Shown here: positions 27,313 to 35,845 of the stretch, piece after piece | Numbering within the stretch: the stretch's first letter is position 1 | Layout: every line of letters begins with the position of its first letter | Notes under the pieces: generated by a model | What the model was told of the DNA's origin: nothing | What the model saw: the letters and a program-made list of their open reading frames with translations, nothing else | The model's database searches: none | From: a virus | DNA length: 49,340 bases | Virus record (IMG/VR): IMGVR_UViG_3300035670_000322 | Coordinates: 1-49,340 of that record | Direction: 5' to 3' (one strand) | Made by a program: the position numbers and the translations under genes

Positions 27313-30300
27313 ACGCGCTTATATAACTTTCGCCAATGAAATATATGCTGACTTGGCTATTAAACTTGCTGAAACATTGTCATTATTTTCTAATAATAAA
27401 ATAATAATATATACTTATAATTTTGATCTAAAAACTGATTTGAAAAACATTATTGCAAAGAGAGTTAATTATAAATTAGAAAATCCACATTTTGTTAAAA
27501 ACGCAAAAGATTTAAACAATATTGGTATTGTTAATAGAGAAGATGTCAATACTTATCACGCATTAGTAAAAAAATTTGATATTGTTTTAAATGCTTTATC
27601 AAATGGTTTAGAAGAAGGATTTTTTATTGATTGTGATTCAATTGTAAGAAAAAATGTTGATGAAGTTTTTTCTTATTTGAGTGAAATAGAAAATTACCCT
27701 TTAGCAACTAAAGGGGTTTTTGAATATATGATGTGGAATGGAAAAGGAGATCCATTTACCGCTGATGTTTTAGAGAGAGAATCAATGGATATGTTGAATA
27801 TAAAAAATAGATCCATGCATTATGTACAAAGTGGTTATTTTTTATTTAATACATCTTGTAAAGATTTTTTTATGGATTGCCAAAAATTGGCTGCTGATAA
27901 AAGAATAATTGAAAATCATGTTTTATATGCTCCATATCATGATGAAACAATATTAAATTTAAAATTATGGCAGATTAACGCTAAAAAACAATTGCCTCTA
28001 AGTTATTATAATGTTGGATCGATTACTGATATAGATGATTTTTATAAGGCTGAAAATAAATCTCATTTTGTAAAAAATTGCCCGTGGCATGTTATTCCAA
28101 GCGATAAAAATGATATTAAATTTTTTCACGGTTGTAAATCTGTTAGCGAGATAGAGAAATGCATTATTTATTTAAAAAATAAAGAAATGAATATGCCTAG
28201 AATTTTTAATATTCATACAGGGCTTTTACCTATACCTCCAAATGGTTGGGGCGCTACAGAGAAAATAATTTGGGAGTATCATCAATCATTATTAAAGTTA
28301 GGTTTTGATTCGCAAATCGTTTATTTAGATGATTTAGTTTATAAAGAAGGTGATATTATACATATTCACATGGCTAATTTAGCATTGCTTGCTAAAAGCA
28401 GAAATATACCATATTATTTTACTTGTCATGATCATCATGCATATTTATATGGAAAAGATTCTTTTTGTTTCAAAGAAAACTATGAAGCAATAAAGTATTC
28501 AGTTAAATCATTTGTTCCGGCTAAATATTTAGTTGAATATTTTGATTTACCAAATTTAAATTATTTAAGTCATGGTGTAAACACTGAGGTTTTTAAAAAT
28601 GTAGATAATAAATTCAAGGATCATAAATTATTATGTGTCGCAAATAATGGATTTATTCATGACGCATCTGAAGATAGAAAAGGTTTTAGTTTTGCTATTG
28701 AAGCAGCACAAAAATTAAATTTGCCAATTACAGTTGCTGGTCCGTCGAATAACAAAAAATTCTTTGAACGCTATAATTGTAACTATGATAAATTAAATAT
28801 AATTTATGATTTGAATGAAAATGATTTAATTGAATTATATCAATCTCATACAATATTTTTAAGTCCATCTATTTTAGAAGCCGGTCACCCTAATTTAACA
28901 TTGTTAGAAGCATTATCTTGTGGACTACCTGTTCTATCAACTTTTGAAAAAAATAACGAATTAATAGGTTTAACAAGAATTGAAAGAAATGTTGATCATA
29001 TTGTTTCAGCAATTTGTGATGTTATAACTAATTATGATTTTTATTGTGAAAAAATAAAAGAAAATATTCATAAAAAATCATGGACTAACATAATTTTACA
29101 ATTATTATCTCATTATAATAAAGAATATAAAATGAAAGATCAACTGATTGACATTTATAAAAACACTGATGTTAAACATATAGACTATAAAATTCATAGC
29201 AATATATTTAAGCTTGATTATAATAACGGTTGCAAATTAGAAATATCAGGAAACGATAATACAAATTATACTGTTCAATTTTTCAATAAGACTGATGGTA
29301 AATTAATTTATGAATCTAACATCACAAACAATATGTGGACAATGCCAAATATTAAATATTTTATTGATTGGCGTGTTAAGGTTAGTAGCGATTCAAAACT
29401 AGTTTACGAAAATAGTATAAATCTAAAATATAAAAGAGTTTGTATAATTAATGAGTCGCCATCTTTGGGTGATTTGATTGCTTGGATGCCTTATGTTGAA
29501 GAGTTCAGAAAAAAGCATGATTGTTTACTTGATTTTTATACCCCTAATAAAGATTTATTTGCAAATGAATATCCTTTAATTAATTTCAAAAATTATGGTG
29601 TTATAAATACATCTTATTATGCTACTTACAAATTGGGTTATTTTGATTCAAATGATTTTAGTTCTACTCCAAAAGATAATAGAACGCAAAATCTACAACA
29701 AGTAGCAGCGGAAATATTAGGTTTAGAATATAAAGAAATAAAACCTAAAATTGATACATCTAAAGCCACTAGAAAAATTGATGGTAAATATGTTTGTATT
29801 ACTACAGCTTCAACTGCTGCTCTTAAACATTGGCAAAATTCTGATGGTTGGCAGCAAACTGTAGATTATTTGAATCAAAAAGGATATCAAGTTGTTGTAA
29901 TTCAAAAAGAACCGTTGAATTATATGGATTTGAAAGGGTTAAATAACGTTATACATCCAAAAACAAATACATTAAATGATTGTTTAGATTATTTAAATTA
30001 TTGTGATTTTTATATTGGTCTAGGTTCTGGTATTAGTTGGTTAGCTTGGGCTTTGGGCAAAAAAGTAATTATGATTAATGGTTTCAGTAAAGCTTTTACT
30101 GAATTTAATACTCCATATAGAGTTACTAATTTAAATGTATGTAATGGTTGCTGGAATGATACTAATTACCAGTTCAACAAAGGAGATTGGAATTGGTGTC
30201 CGAGACATCAAAATACAGATCGTCAATTTGAGTGTTCAAAAAATATATATTTTGCTGACGTTAAAAAACAAATTGATAATATAATTTATGATGGTGCTGA

Positions 30301-30940
30301 TGTAGCAAATTATAAAAATCTTGATTCTTTTGTATTCAATGAAATATTTTTGCATAACCAATATGAACTGTATCAAAAAATTGAAGAAAATGATTTTGTA
30401 GTTGATCTAGGATGTTCTAAAGGTTATTTATATCTTAAAAATAAAAATAAGAATATAACTTATCTAGGTATTGATGCGAGTGTTGATTGTATTAATGATT
30501 TTGTTTCTAATTTATCAAATAACGACAAGCCTATTATAATGAATGCTTTCTTATCTGATAAGTTAGATGTGCAAAATTTTAAATCTATTTTTCATGAAAA
30601 TGCTATTCAAAAAGTTTCATCTATAACATTTGAAAATCTAATTTCTCTTATAAATAAAAAAATTGATTTTCTAAAATTTGATATTGAAGCTTATGAAAGA
30701 CTGATTTTAAATAATAATTATAATTTATTTAAGAAATCAGTTAGAAAATTTTCAGGAGAAATTCATTTCCTTGGCGATTACTTTCCAAGACATGAAGTTT
30801 ATAAAACTTTAGAAAGAATGAAAAATGATAAAGATATCACTTTTAAACTTTTTTCACTAGATGGAGTAGATATTACTGAAAACTTTTGGAATATAAAAGA
30901 TTATTATAACGAGATAATAATAAATGGTTTAGTGAATTAA
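27299..30940 (+). CDS. Four-domain glycosylation protein: GT-A, GT4, autotransporter-heptosyltransferase-like, FkbM (1213 aa)
   Basis: Residues 1 to about 290 are a GT-A transferase with a metal-binding DCD (D111-D113 in FFIDCDSIVRKN). Residues 299 to about 620 are a GT4 domain (HTGLLPIPPNGWGATEKI; ILEAGHPNLTLLEALSCGLP). Residues about 711-1010 are a GT9 domain (NESPSLGDLIAWMPY; FYIGLGSGISWLAWALGKKV) with a four-cysteine finger, C948, C951, C967 and C979, around GDWNWCPRH. That finger marks the TibC/AAH autotransporter heptosyltransferases, which O-glycosylate serines. Residues about 1030-1213 are an FkbM methyltransferase (VVDLGCSKGYLYL; FLKFDIEAYERL). It probably builds and attaches a methylated glycan. 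Confidence 0.82.
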   Translation: MKFPKRAYITFANEIYADLAIKLAETLSLFSNNKIIIYTYNFDLKTDLKNIIAKRVNYKLENPHFVKNAKDLNNIGIVNREDVNTYHALVKKFDIVLNALSNGLEEGFFIDCDSIVRKNVDEVFSYLSEIENYPLATKGVFEYMMWNGKGDPFTADVLERESMDMLNIKNRSMHYVQSGYFLFNTSCKDFFMDCQKLAADKRIIENHVLYAPYHDETILNLKLWQINAKKQLPLSYYNVGSITDIDDFYKAENKSHFVKNCPWHVIPSDKNDIKFFHGCKSVSEIEKCIIYLKNKEMNMPRIFNIHTGLLPIPPNGWGATEKIIWEYHQSLLKLGFDSQIVYLDDLVYKEGDIIHIHMANLALLAKSRNIPYYFTCHDHHAYLYGKDSFCFKENYEAIKYSVKSFVPAKYLVEYFDLPNLNYLSHGVNTEVFKNVDNKFKDHKLLCVANNGFIHDASEDRKGFSFAIEAAQKLNLPITVAGPSNNKKFFERYNCNYDKLNIIYDLNENDLIELYQSHTIFLSPSILEAGHPNLTLLEALSCGLPVLSTFEKNNELIGLTRIERNVDHIVSAICDVITNYDFYCEKIKENIHKKSWTNIILQLLSHYNKEYKMKDQLIDIYKNTDVKHIDYKIHSNIFKLDYNNGCKLEISGNDNTNYTVQFFNKTDGKLIYESNITNNMWTMPNIKYFIDWRVKVSSDSKLVYENSINLKYKRVCIINESPSLGDLIAWMPYVEEFRKKHDCLLDFYTPNKDLFANEYPLINFKNYGVINTSYYATYKLGYFDSNDFSSTPKDNRTQNLQQVAAEILGLEYKEIKPKIDTSKATRKIDGKYVCITTASTAALKHWQNSDGWQQTVDYLNQKGYQVVVIQKEPLNYMDLKGLNNVIHPKTNTLNDCLDYLNYCDFYIGLGSGISWLAWALGKKVIMINGFSKAFTEFNTPYRVTNLNVCNGCWNDTNYQFNKGDWNWCPRHQNTDRQFECSKNIYFADVKKQIDNIIYDGADVANYKNLDSFVFNEIFLHNQYELYQKIEENDFVVDLGCSKGYLYLKNKNKNITYLGIDASVDCINDFVSNLSNNDKPIIMNAFLSDKLDVQNFKSIFHENAIQKVSSITFENLISLINKKIDFLKFDIEAYERLILNNNYNLFKKSVRKFSGEIHFLGDYFPRHEVYKTLERMKNDKDITFKLFSLDGVDITENFWNIKDYYNEIIINGLVN

Positions 30941-31972
30941 ATTTTTAAAAACTATCTCGTAGTCATCGCATTGTTTTTCAATTGTGTATTTATTTATTGC
31001 ATTAAGATAGCAATCATTTGGAGAAATATTTTGTATATTTAAAATTGCATCGATTAAGTTTTTAGGACTAAAACATCTATAGCCTGTTTTATTTTGTACA
31101 ACTGTTTCTGTAAAACCGCCAAAGTCCGTTGTTACTGTAGGTGTTCCAGAAAACTGCGCTTCGATTACAGTCCAGTTACACGGTTCTATAAATAAACTAG
31201 GAGCTACTAAGCATTTAGCATCGCTTAATAGTTTTTTTCTTTGTTCTGGTTCAACAAAACCAATAAATTTACAATATTTTGTATCTTTTAAATTTAATAT
31301 ATTCGGGCCTGCAAAAATAATATCTTGCTTAATATGATTATAAATATCATAAACTAAACGTGCACCCTTTTCTTTTATTATTCTTCCAAGAAATAGCGCG
31401 GTATTAGATTTTTGCGCTTTGTATTCAAAATCATTTTTATTAAAACCAGGATAAATAACAAATTCTTTTCCGAAATTCACTAATGTGTTTTGATTTCCGT
31501 GGAGTTTATGTAATTGGCTTTTTGTTTCAAAAATTTTAACCGGTGCAAACATGCTATCATAACCAATACTTGGTTCAACTACTATAGCTTTATCATAAAA
31601 ATTTTTAACACATTTTTCATGACCGAAACCAAACCATGCTAAAATAAATTCATTCTTAGATTTTAATCTTTTATTTATTTCTTGTACGCAATTATCATTA
31701 AAAATATCAAAAGCTTTATTATTGACATGTTGATCATAACCTTTTGTTTTCCAAGCGTTAAGATCGCCATATGTATCTTTTAAAATTTCATTATCTGTAA
31801 CAGTTATATGTTCAGTGCAATTAACTTTAGAATCTTTATGACCATAATGATATACAGTATGACCACGCTTTGTCATTTCATCGCAAAATTTATAAACTTT
31901 TTGAACAAATGCGCATAACGAATATTCTTTACAAGTTGGTGAATAAGGTATACTTAAGCAGTGAAATATCAC
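30929..31972 (-). CDS. Glycosyltransferase family 4 (347 aa)
   Basis: The N-terminal acceptor half includes SLCAFVQKVYKFCDEMTKRG and HTVYHYGHKD. The donor half has the GT4 landmarks ALFLGRIIKEKGARLVYDIY, KFIGFVEPEQRKKLLSDAKC and APSLFIEPCNWTVIEAQFSG. It is convergent with the 1213-aa gene (12-nt overlap of the 3' ends) and diverges from the PhoH-like gene with only 26 bp between the starts. It probably acts in the same glycan pathway. Confidence 0.85.
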   Translation of the reverse strand: MIFHCLSIPYSPTCKEYSLCAFVQKVYKFCDEMTKRGHTVYHYGHKDSKVNCTEHITVTDNEILKDTYGDLNAWKTKGYDQHVNNKAFDIFNDNCVQEINKRLKSKNEFILAWFGFGHEKCVKNFYDKAIVVEPSIGYDSMFAPVKIFETKSQLHKLHGNQNTLVNFGKEFVIYPGFNKNDFEYKAQKSNTALFLGRIIKEKGARLVYDIYNHIKQDIIFAGPNILNLKDTKYCKFIGFVEPEQRKKLLSDAKCLVAPSLFIEPCNWTVIEAQFSGTPTVTTDFGGFTETVVQNKTGYRCFSPKNLIDAILNIQNISPNDCYLNAINKYTIEKQCDDYEIVFKNLIH

Positions 31973-31998
31973 ATTTATAGTGTAAACATTACTGAAGT

Positions 31999-32745
31999 AT
32001 GTCTAGTAAAAAAAAGAAAAAACATATCAAACACGAAATCGATGAAAGCGTAGAAGATAATTTCTTCAAGCATATAAAATTAAACATCAAAGATTTCAAA
32101 TTAACAGAAAAACAAAAAAACATCGTAACAAAGGCATTCGATAAAAATACAAAAATAATATTTATAAATGGACCCGCAGGATCGGCTAAAAGTTTCATTA
32201 GTGTTTATTGTGCTCTTCACTTATTTAATACTGGAGCACATTCTGAAATTAAATATATTCGTACAATAGCTGAATCTGGAGAAAGAGCATTAGGAGCTTT
32301 ACCTGGAACTGTTGATGAAAAGTTTAATCCATTTATGATACCTTTATATGATAAATTGGATGAGTTGATTCCTTTAAATCAAACAAAATATCTTGAGCAG
32401 CAAAAACTAATTGAAGCTTTACCTGTTAATTTTCTTAGAGGCGCTACTTGGAAAGATATGATTGTTCTGATTGATGAATGTCAAAATTTTTCAACTAAAG
32501 AATTAATAACAGCGATAACACGTATCGGTGAAAATACAAAAATGTTTATTTGCGGCGATTCTATGCAATCTGATGTTGGAAATAAATCAGGTTTCATGAA
32601 AATATATGATATCTTTAATAATGATGAAAGTCGTGATAAAGGTATTTTTTGTTTTGAATTTAATGAAGAAGATATTTTGCGTAGTGAAATATTGAAATAT
32701 ATTATACATACATTAAAGAAATTAGATAAACCACCTATACACTAA
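31999..32745 (+). CDS. PhoH-like ATPase (248 aa)
   Basis: The Walker A is FINGPAGSAKSF (G58 to S65), followed by YIRTIAESGERALGALPGT, a PhoH hallmark, and the Walker B VLIDECQNF (D159, E160). The basic N-terminal extension (about 30 residues, KKKKKHIKHE) could bind nucleic acid. PhoH-like proteins are RNA- or DNA-linked ATPases common next to phage head genes; the exact job is unsettled. First gene of the late plus-strand block. Confidence 0.85.
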   Translation: MSSKKKKKHIKHEIDESVEDNFFKHIKLNIKDFKLTEKQKNIVTKAFDKNTKIIFINGPAGSAKSFISVYCALHLFNTGAHSEIKYIRTIAESGERALGALPGTVDEKFNPFMIPLYDKLDELIPLNQTKYLEQQKLIEALPVNFLRGATWKDMIVLIDECQNFSTKELITAITRIGENTKMFICGDSMQSDVGNKSGFMKIYDIFNNDESRDKGIFCFEFNEEDILRSEILKYIIHTLKKLDKPPIH

Positions 32746-32757
32746 TATAATAGGTGT

Positions 32758-33144
32758 ATGGGAAATATTTATTGTACCAGTTGTGGTACTAAAAATAATT
32801 TGGGCGCTAAGTTTTGTTTCAATTGTGGCAATCAAATTGGCGCTTCTGCTTTGCATAGTAATCAACAGCAAATCAAGAAACCTTCAGTTCGTTCACCTGA
32901 ATACGATGAAGATGGTTTGCCAACAACATTTGTTAAACCAAATAGATTAAGTTATGAAATAGAAAAATCAAAAAGTAAATATTCTGTTTCAGAAATTATA
33001 AGCGTTCCACCTTCCTCTGAACGCATGAATTATAATCTTAATAGTGATTTTAAAATACCTTCTAGGGAAGAATATCTTAAACAGTCATTATCTGAATGTC
33101 GGCCTTCTAGAAATCCCAAAGACATAGATGAAACGCAGCAATAA
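32758..33144 (+). CDS. Zinc-ribbon protein with disordered tail (128 aa)
   Basis: The N-terminus YCTSCGTKNNLGAKFCFNCG is a textbook double-CxxC zinc ribbon. The rest is polar and proline/serine-rich with no hydrophobic core, so it is probably disordered. It overlaps the sigma-like gene by 17 nt and may cooperate with it in transcription. That is inferred from position only. Confidence 0.65.
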   Translation: MGNIYCTSCGTKNNLGAKFCFNCGNQIGASALHSNQQQIKKPSVRSPEYDEDGLPTTFVKPNRLSYEIEKSKSKYSVSEIISVPPSSERMNYNLNSDFKIPSREEYLKQSLSECRPSRNPKDIDETQQ

Positions 33145-33844
33145 AAAAAAATTTGAGGAAATGTATGAAACAATTGATAAAGTCATCAAGAAACGCCGAA
33201 ACAAATGGAAGCTAAAAGCAATCACTTGGTTTGACTTTGAAGATATTGAGCAAATTATTAAATTGCATATATATAGAAAATGGCATTTATGGGATCAATC
33301 TAGACCTATTGAACCTTGGATTAATCGTATAGTTACTAATCAAATCAAAAATATAATACGTAATAATTATACATCTTTTGCACGTCCTTGTTTATCTTGT
33401 CCATTTAATCAAAATATCGGCGGCGAATCAGGAGATGAATTTTCATGTGGTTTTACAAAAAGCAGAAAACAGTGTGATGAATGCCCATTATATGCTAAAT
33501 GGGAAAAAGTTAAGAAAAGCGCATATGATGTAAAAATGACAGTTAGTTTAGAAAATCATAAAAATTATCATTTTGCTTTTGAATCTACAAGAGATCATGA
33601 TTATTTAGATGCTGAATATAAATTGCATGATCTTATGAAAAATCATCTTAGCGATAAACATTTTTTTATTTATAAAATGTTTTTTATTGATAATTTAACT
33701 GATGATCAAGTCGCTAAAATACTAAAATTTAAAACTTCAGAAAAAGGAAGAAAAGCGGGTTATAAGCAAATAAAAAATTTAAAAAAGATGTTGTTTTTAA
33801 AAGCCCAATCTCTTTTAGGGGAAAACGATATATTTAACGAATAA
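33128..33844 (+). CDS. Phage sigma-like transcription factor with cysteine insert (238 aa)
   Basis: The segment TWFDFEDIEQIIKLHIYRKW, then EPWINRIVTNQIKNIIRNNY, matches sigma-70 region 2 (core binding and -10 recognition). A C-terminal helix-turn-helix (NLTDDQVAKILKFKTSEKGR) stands for region 4. Between them five cysteines (C88, C91, C107, C116, C119) form a probable zinc module, which is unusual for a sigma factor. It probably redirects host RNA polymerase to late phage genes. Placed directly before the packaging genes. Confidence 0.7.
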   Translation: MKRSNKKKFEEMYETIDKVIKKRRNKWKLKAITWFDFEDIEQIIKLHIYRKWHLWDQSRPIEPWINRIVTNQIKNIIRNNYTSFARPCLSCPFNQNIGGESGDEFSCGFTKSRKQCDECPLYAKWEKVKKSAYDVKMTVSLENHKNYHFAFESTRDHDYLDAEYKLHDLMKNHLSDKHFFIYKMFFIDNLTDDQVAKILKFKTSEKGRKAGYKQIKNLKKMLFLKAQSLLGENDIFNE

Positions 33845-33845
33845 T

Positions 33846-34916
33846 ATGTTAAACGAAGAACAAACTAAATTTATCGCACAAAAAATTGAACAAGGATATA
33901 ATGATTATGTTTTAATCGCAAACATGCTTCATAATCGACAGGATCTAACTGGTCGATCTAAAGAAGCAAAAGAAGTGAGAGATTATTTAGTAAACAGTGG
34001 ATTTCTTGCAGGTAAAAAAGATAAACCTAAAGCAGTAACAACTGATATTCTTAGTTCTACTCAATATGAGTTCATTGATCAGAATATAAAAACAGGAATA
34101 ACTCCAAAACAAATTACAGAACTTTTATTTAATGAAAAGTTTCAAGGAGTTCAAAATTTAAATATATTTATTACTCCAGAATATCGCGCTGTTCATAAAT
34201 ATGTAAAAGAAAAATATCCTGAGTTTTTAGTAGATAACGAATCAGGTGTTAATGAGCGCTATTCTGTGCCGCGTTCTATTAAAACAGTTATTAATAAAGT
34301 AAATAGATGGTGCGGTCAAGACTTAAGTGAAGAGAAACTTTCTTTGCAGCATAGAAAGTATATGGATAAATTATTGACTTATTTAGCTAGTCCGCGCTTT
34401 GTTGGTAATTATGATTCTTATACCAGCTCCACAGATAAGGAATTGTTTGAGGCAGAATTCGTAAGATCGGTATGGGATAAACCTGATTTAACAATTGATG
34501 AAATTAATTTATATATTAATGTTTGCATGGATTATATTAATTTGCGACAAATAGATATTAAGAAAAATAAAGTTAATGAAATGTTTAACGATACTCAAGA
34601 TCAAAAAGATCTTACAATTCGTTTAACTGAAATTCTAAAGACCATTAGCGAAGAATATAATCAATGCGCACAACGCATAGATAAATCTATTCAAAAGCTT
34701 AACGGCGAACGTTCAAGAAGAGTTGAACAACATCAACAAAAAAATGCTTCTATCATTAATCTTGTAGAATTATTTCAAGATGAAAATGAGAGAAAGATGA
34801 TGATTAAAATAGCTGAAATGCAAAAACAAGTTATTAAAGAAGAAGCGAATAAACTCGAAAATATGTCTTCTTGGAAAGCTAGAATTTTAGGCATTTCTAA
34901 AGAAGATGCTATATGA
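33846..34916 (+). CDS. Candidate small terminase or packaging accessory protein (356 aa)
   Basis: The N-terminus repeats a helical motif (EEQTKFIAQKIEQGYNDYVL; TQYEFIDQNIKTGITPKQIT) like DNA-binding helix-turn-helix units. Residues about 230-330 are a long coiled coil. Position just before a nuclease and the large terminase suggests a small-terminase role, in which such proteins bind DNA and oligomerise. There is no direct family match, so the function is inference. Confidence 0.5.
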   Translation: MLNEEQTKFIAQKIEQGYNDYVLIANMLHNRQDLTGRSKEAKEVRDYLVNSGFLAGKKDKPKAVTTDILSSTQYEFIDQNIKTGITPKQITELLFNEKFQGVQNLNIFITPEYRAVHKYVKEKYPEFLVDNESGVNERYSVPRSIKTVINKVNRWCGQDLSEEKLSLQHRKYMDKLLTYLASPRFVGNYDSYTSSTDKELFEAEFVRSVWDKPDLTIDEINLYINVCMDYINLRQIDIKKNKVNEMFNDTQDQKDLTIRLTEILKTISEEYNQCAQRIDKSIQKLNGERSRRVEQHQQKNASIINLVELFQDENERKMMIKIAEMQKQVIKEEANKLENMSSWKARILGISKEDAI

Positions 34917-35845
34917 CAGAATGTAAAATATGTAATGAAAAGTTTGATAATGATAAATCATTTCACGCGCATTTAAAAAAACACAATATATATCAAGCAG
35001 AATATTATTGTACTCATTATCCGAGGTATTCTCTGTTTTATAAAAGACAAATACCTTATTTAAATAAAAAAGATTATTTCAAGACAGAATTCATTGATTT
35101 AAATGAATTTTTGCAATGGGAGAGATCTCAGCCTCAAGAAATTGTTAAATCTAAATGTTTAGAAATAATTTCTGAACGTATTAAAGAAAAGAATTACTCT
35201 TATGCGCCATTTCATAACGAAATTAAAACATTAGCATTGCCACCAATTAATATAATAAAAAAACATTTCGGTTCATATAATACATTTTGCAAAGAATTGA
35301 ATAAAGAACCAGTATTTAATAAAAATATAATATCAGATTTTAATAATGTTGATTTGCAGAATGCGACTATTTTAATTGATACTAGAGAACAAATGCCATT
35401 AGAATTTGCTAATTCGCGTATTGAAAAATTATATGTTGGCGATTATTTATTAGAAAATAATACATATAGTTATACTTTTGTTGATAGAAAAAGTGAATCT
35501 GATTTTCTAGGAACAATGGCTTCTGGATTAAGTAGATTTGAAAGAGAGATAGAAAAAGCAGTAGGATTAAATAGTTATTTATTTGTAGTTATCGAATCTA
35601 CTATAAATGATATTAAATACAATCATAAAAAATATAATCGCAGAACTAGTTTAGAATATGTTTTTCACAATATGCGTTATTTAACTCATAAATATGCTAG
35701 ACATATTCAATTCATATTTACAGGTAATCGCGAAAAATCTTTAGATATTATACCGAAACTTTTATATCATGGTAATAAGTTATGGCAAGTAGACATACAA
35801 TATTTTTTAGACTATGAGCTGGGAATGTGGGAGCCAAAAAAATAA
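34913..35845 (+). CDS. ERCC4-type nuclease with N-terminal C2H2 finger (310 aa)
   Basis: The first 25 residues are a C2H2 zinc finger (CKICNEKFDNDKSFHAHLKKH). Residues about 150-300 carry the ERCC4/XPF nuclease core: ILIDTREQMPLEF, then VGDYLL, then FVDRKSESDFLGTM, with the catalytic D...ERK-like acidic-basic set, and LFVVIES. Such nucleases cut branched or structured DNA. Set between the candidate small terminase and TerL, it overlaps both, so it may process concatemers for packaging. Confidence 0.75.
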   Translation: MTECKICNEKFDNDKSFHAHLKKHNIYQAEYYCTHYPRYSLFYKRQIPYLNKKDYFKTEFIDLNEFLQWERSQPQEIVKSKCLEIISERIKEKNYSYAPFHNEIKTLALPPINIIKKHFGSYNTFCKELNKEPVFNKNIISDFNNVDLQNATILIDTREQMPLEFANSRIEKLYVGDYLLENNTYSYTFVDRKSESDFLGTMASGLSRFEREIEKAVGLNSYLFVVIESTINDIKYNHKKYNRRTSLEYVFHNMRYLTHKYARHIQFIFTGNREKSLDIIPKLLYHGNKLWQVDIQYFLDYELGMWEPKK

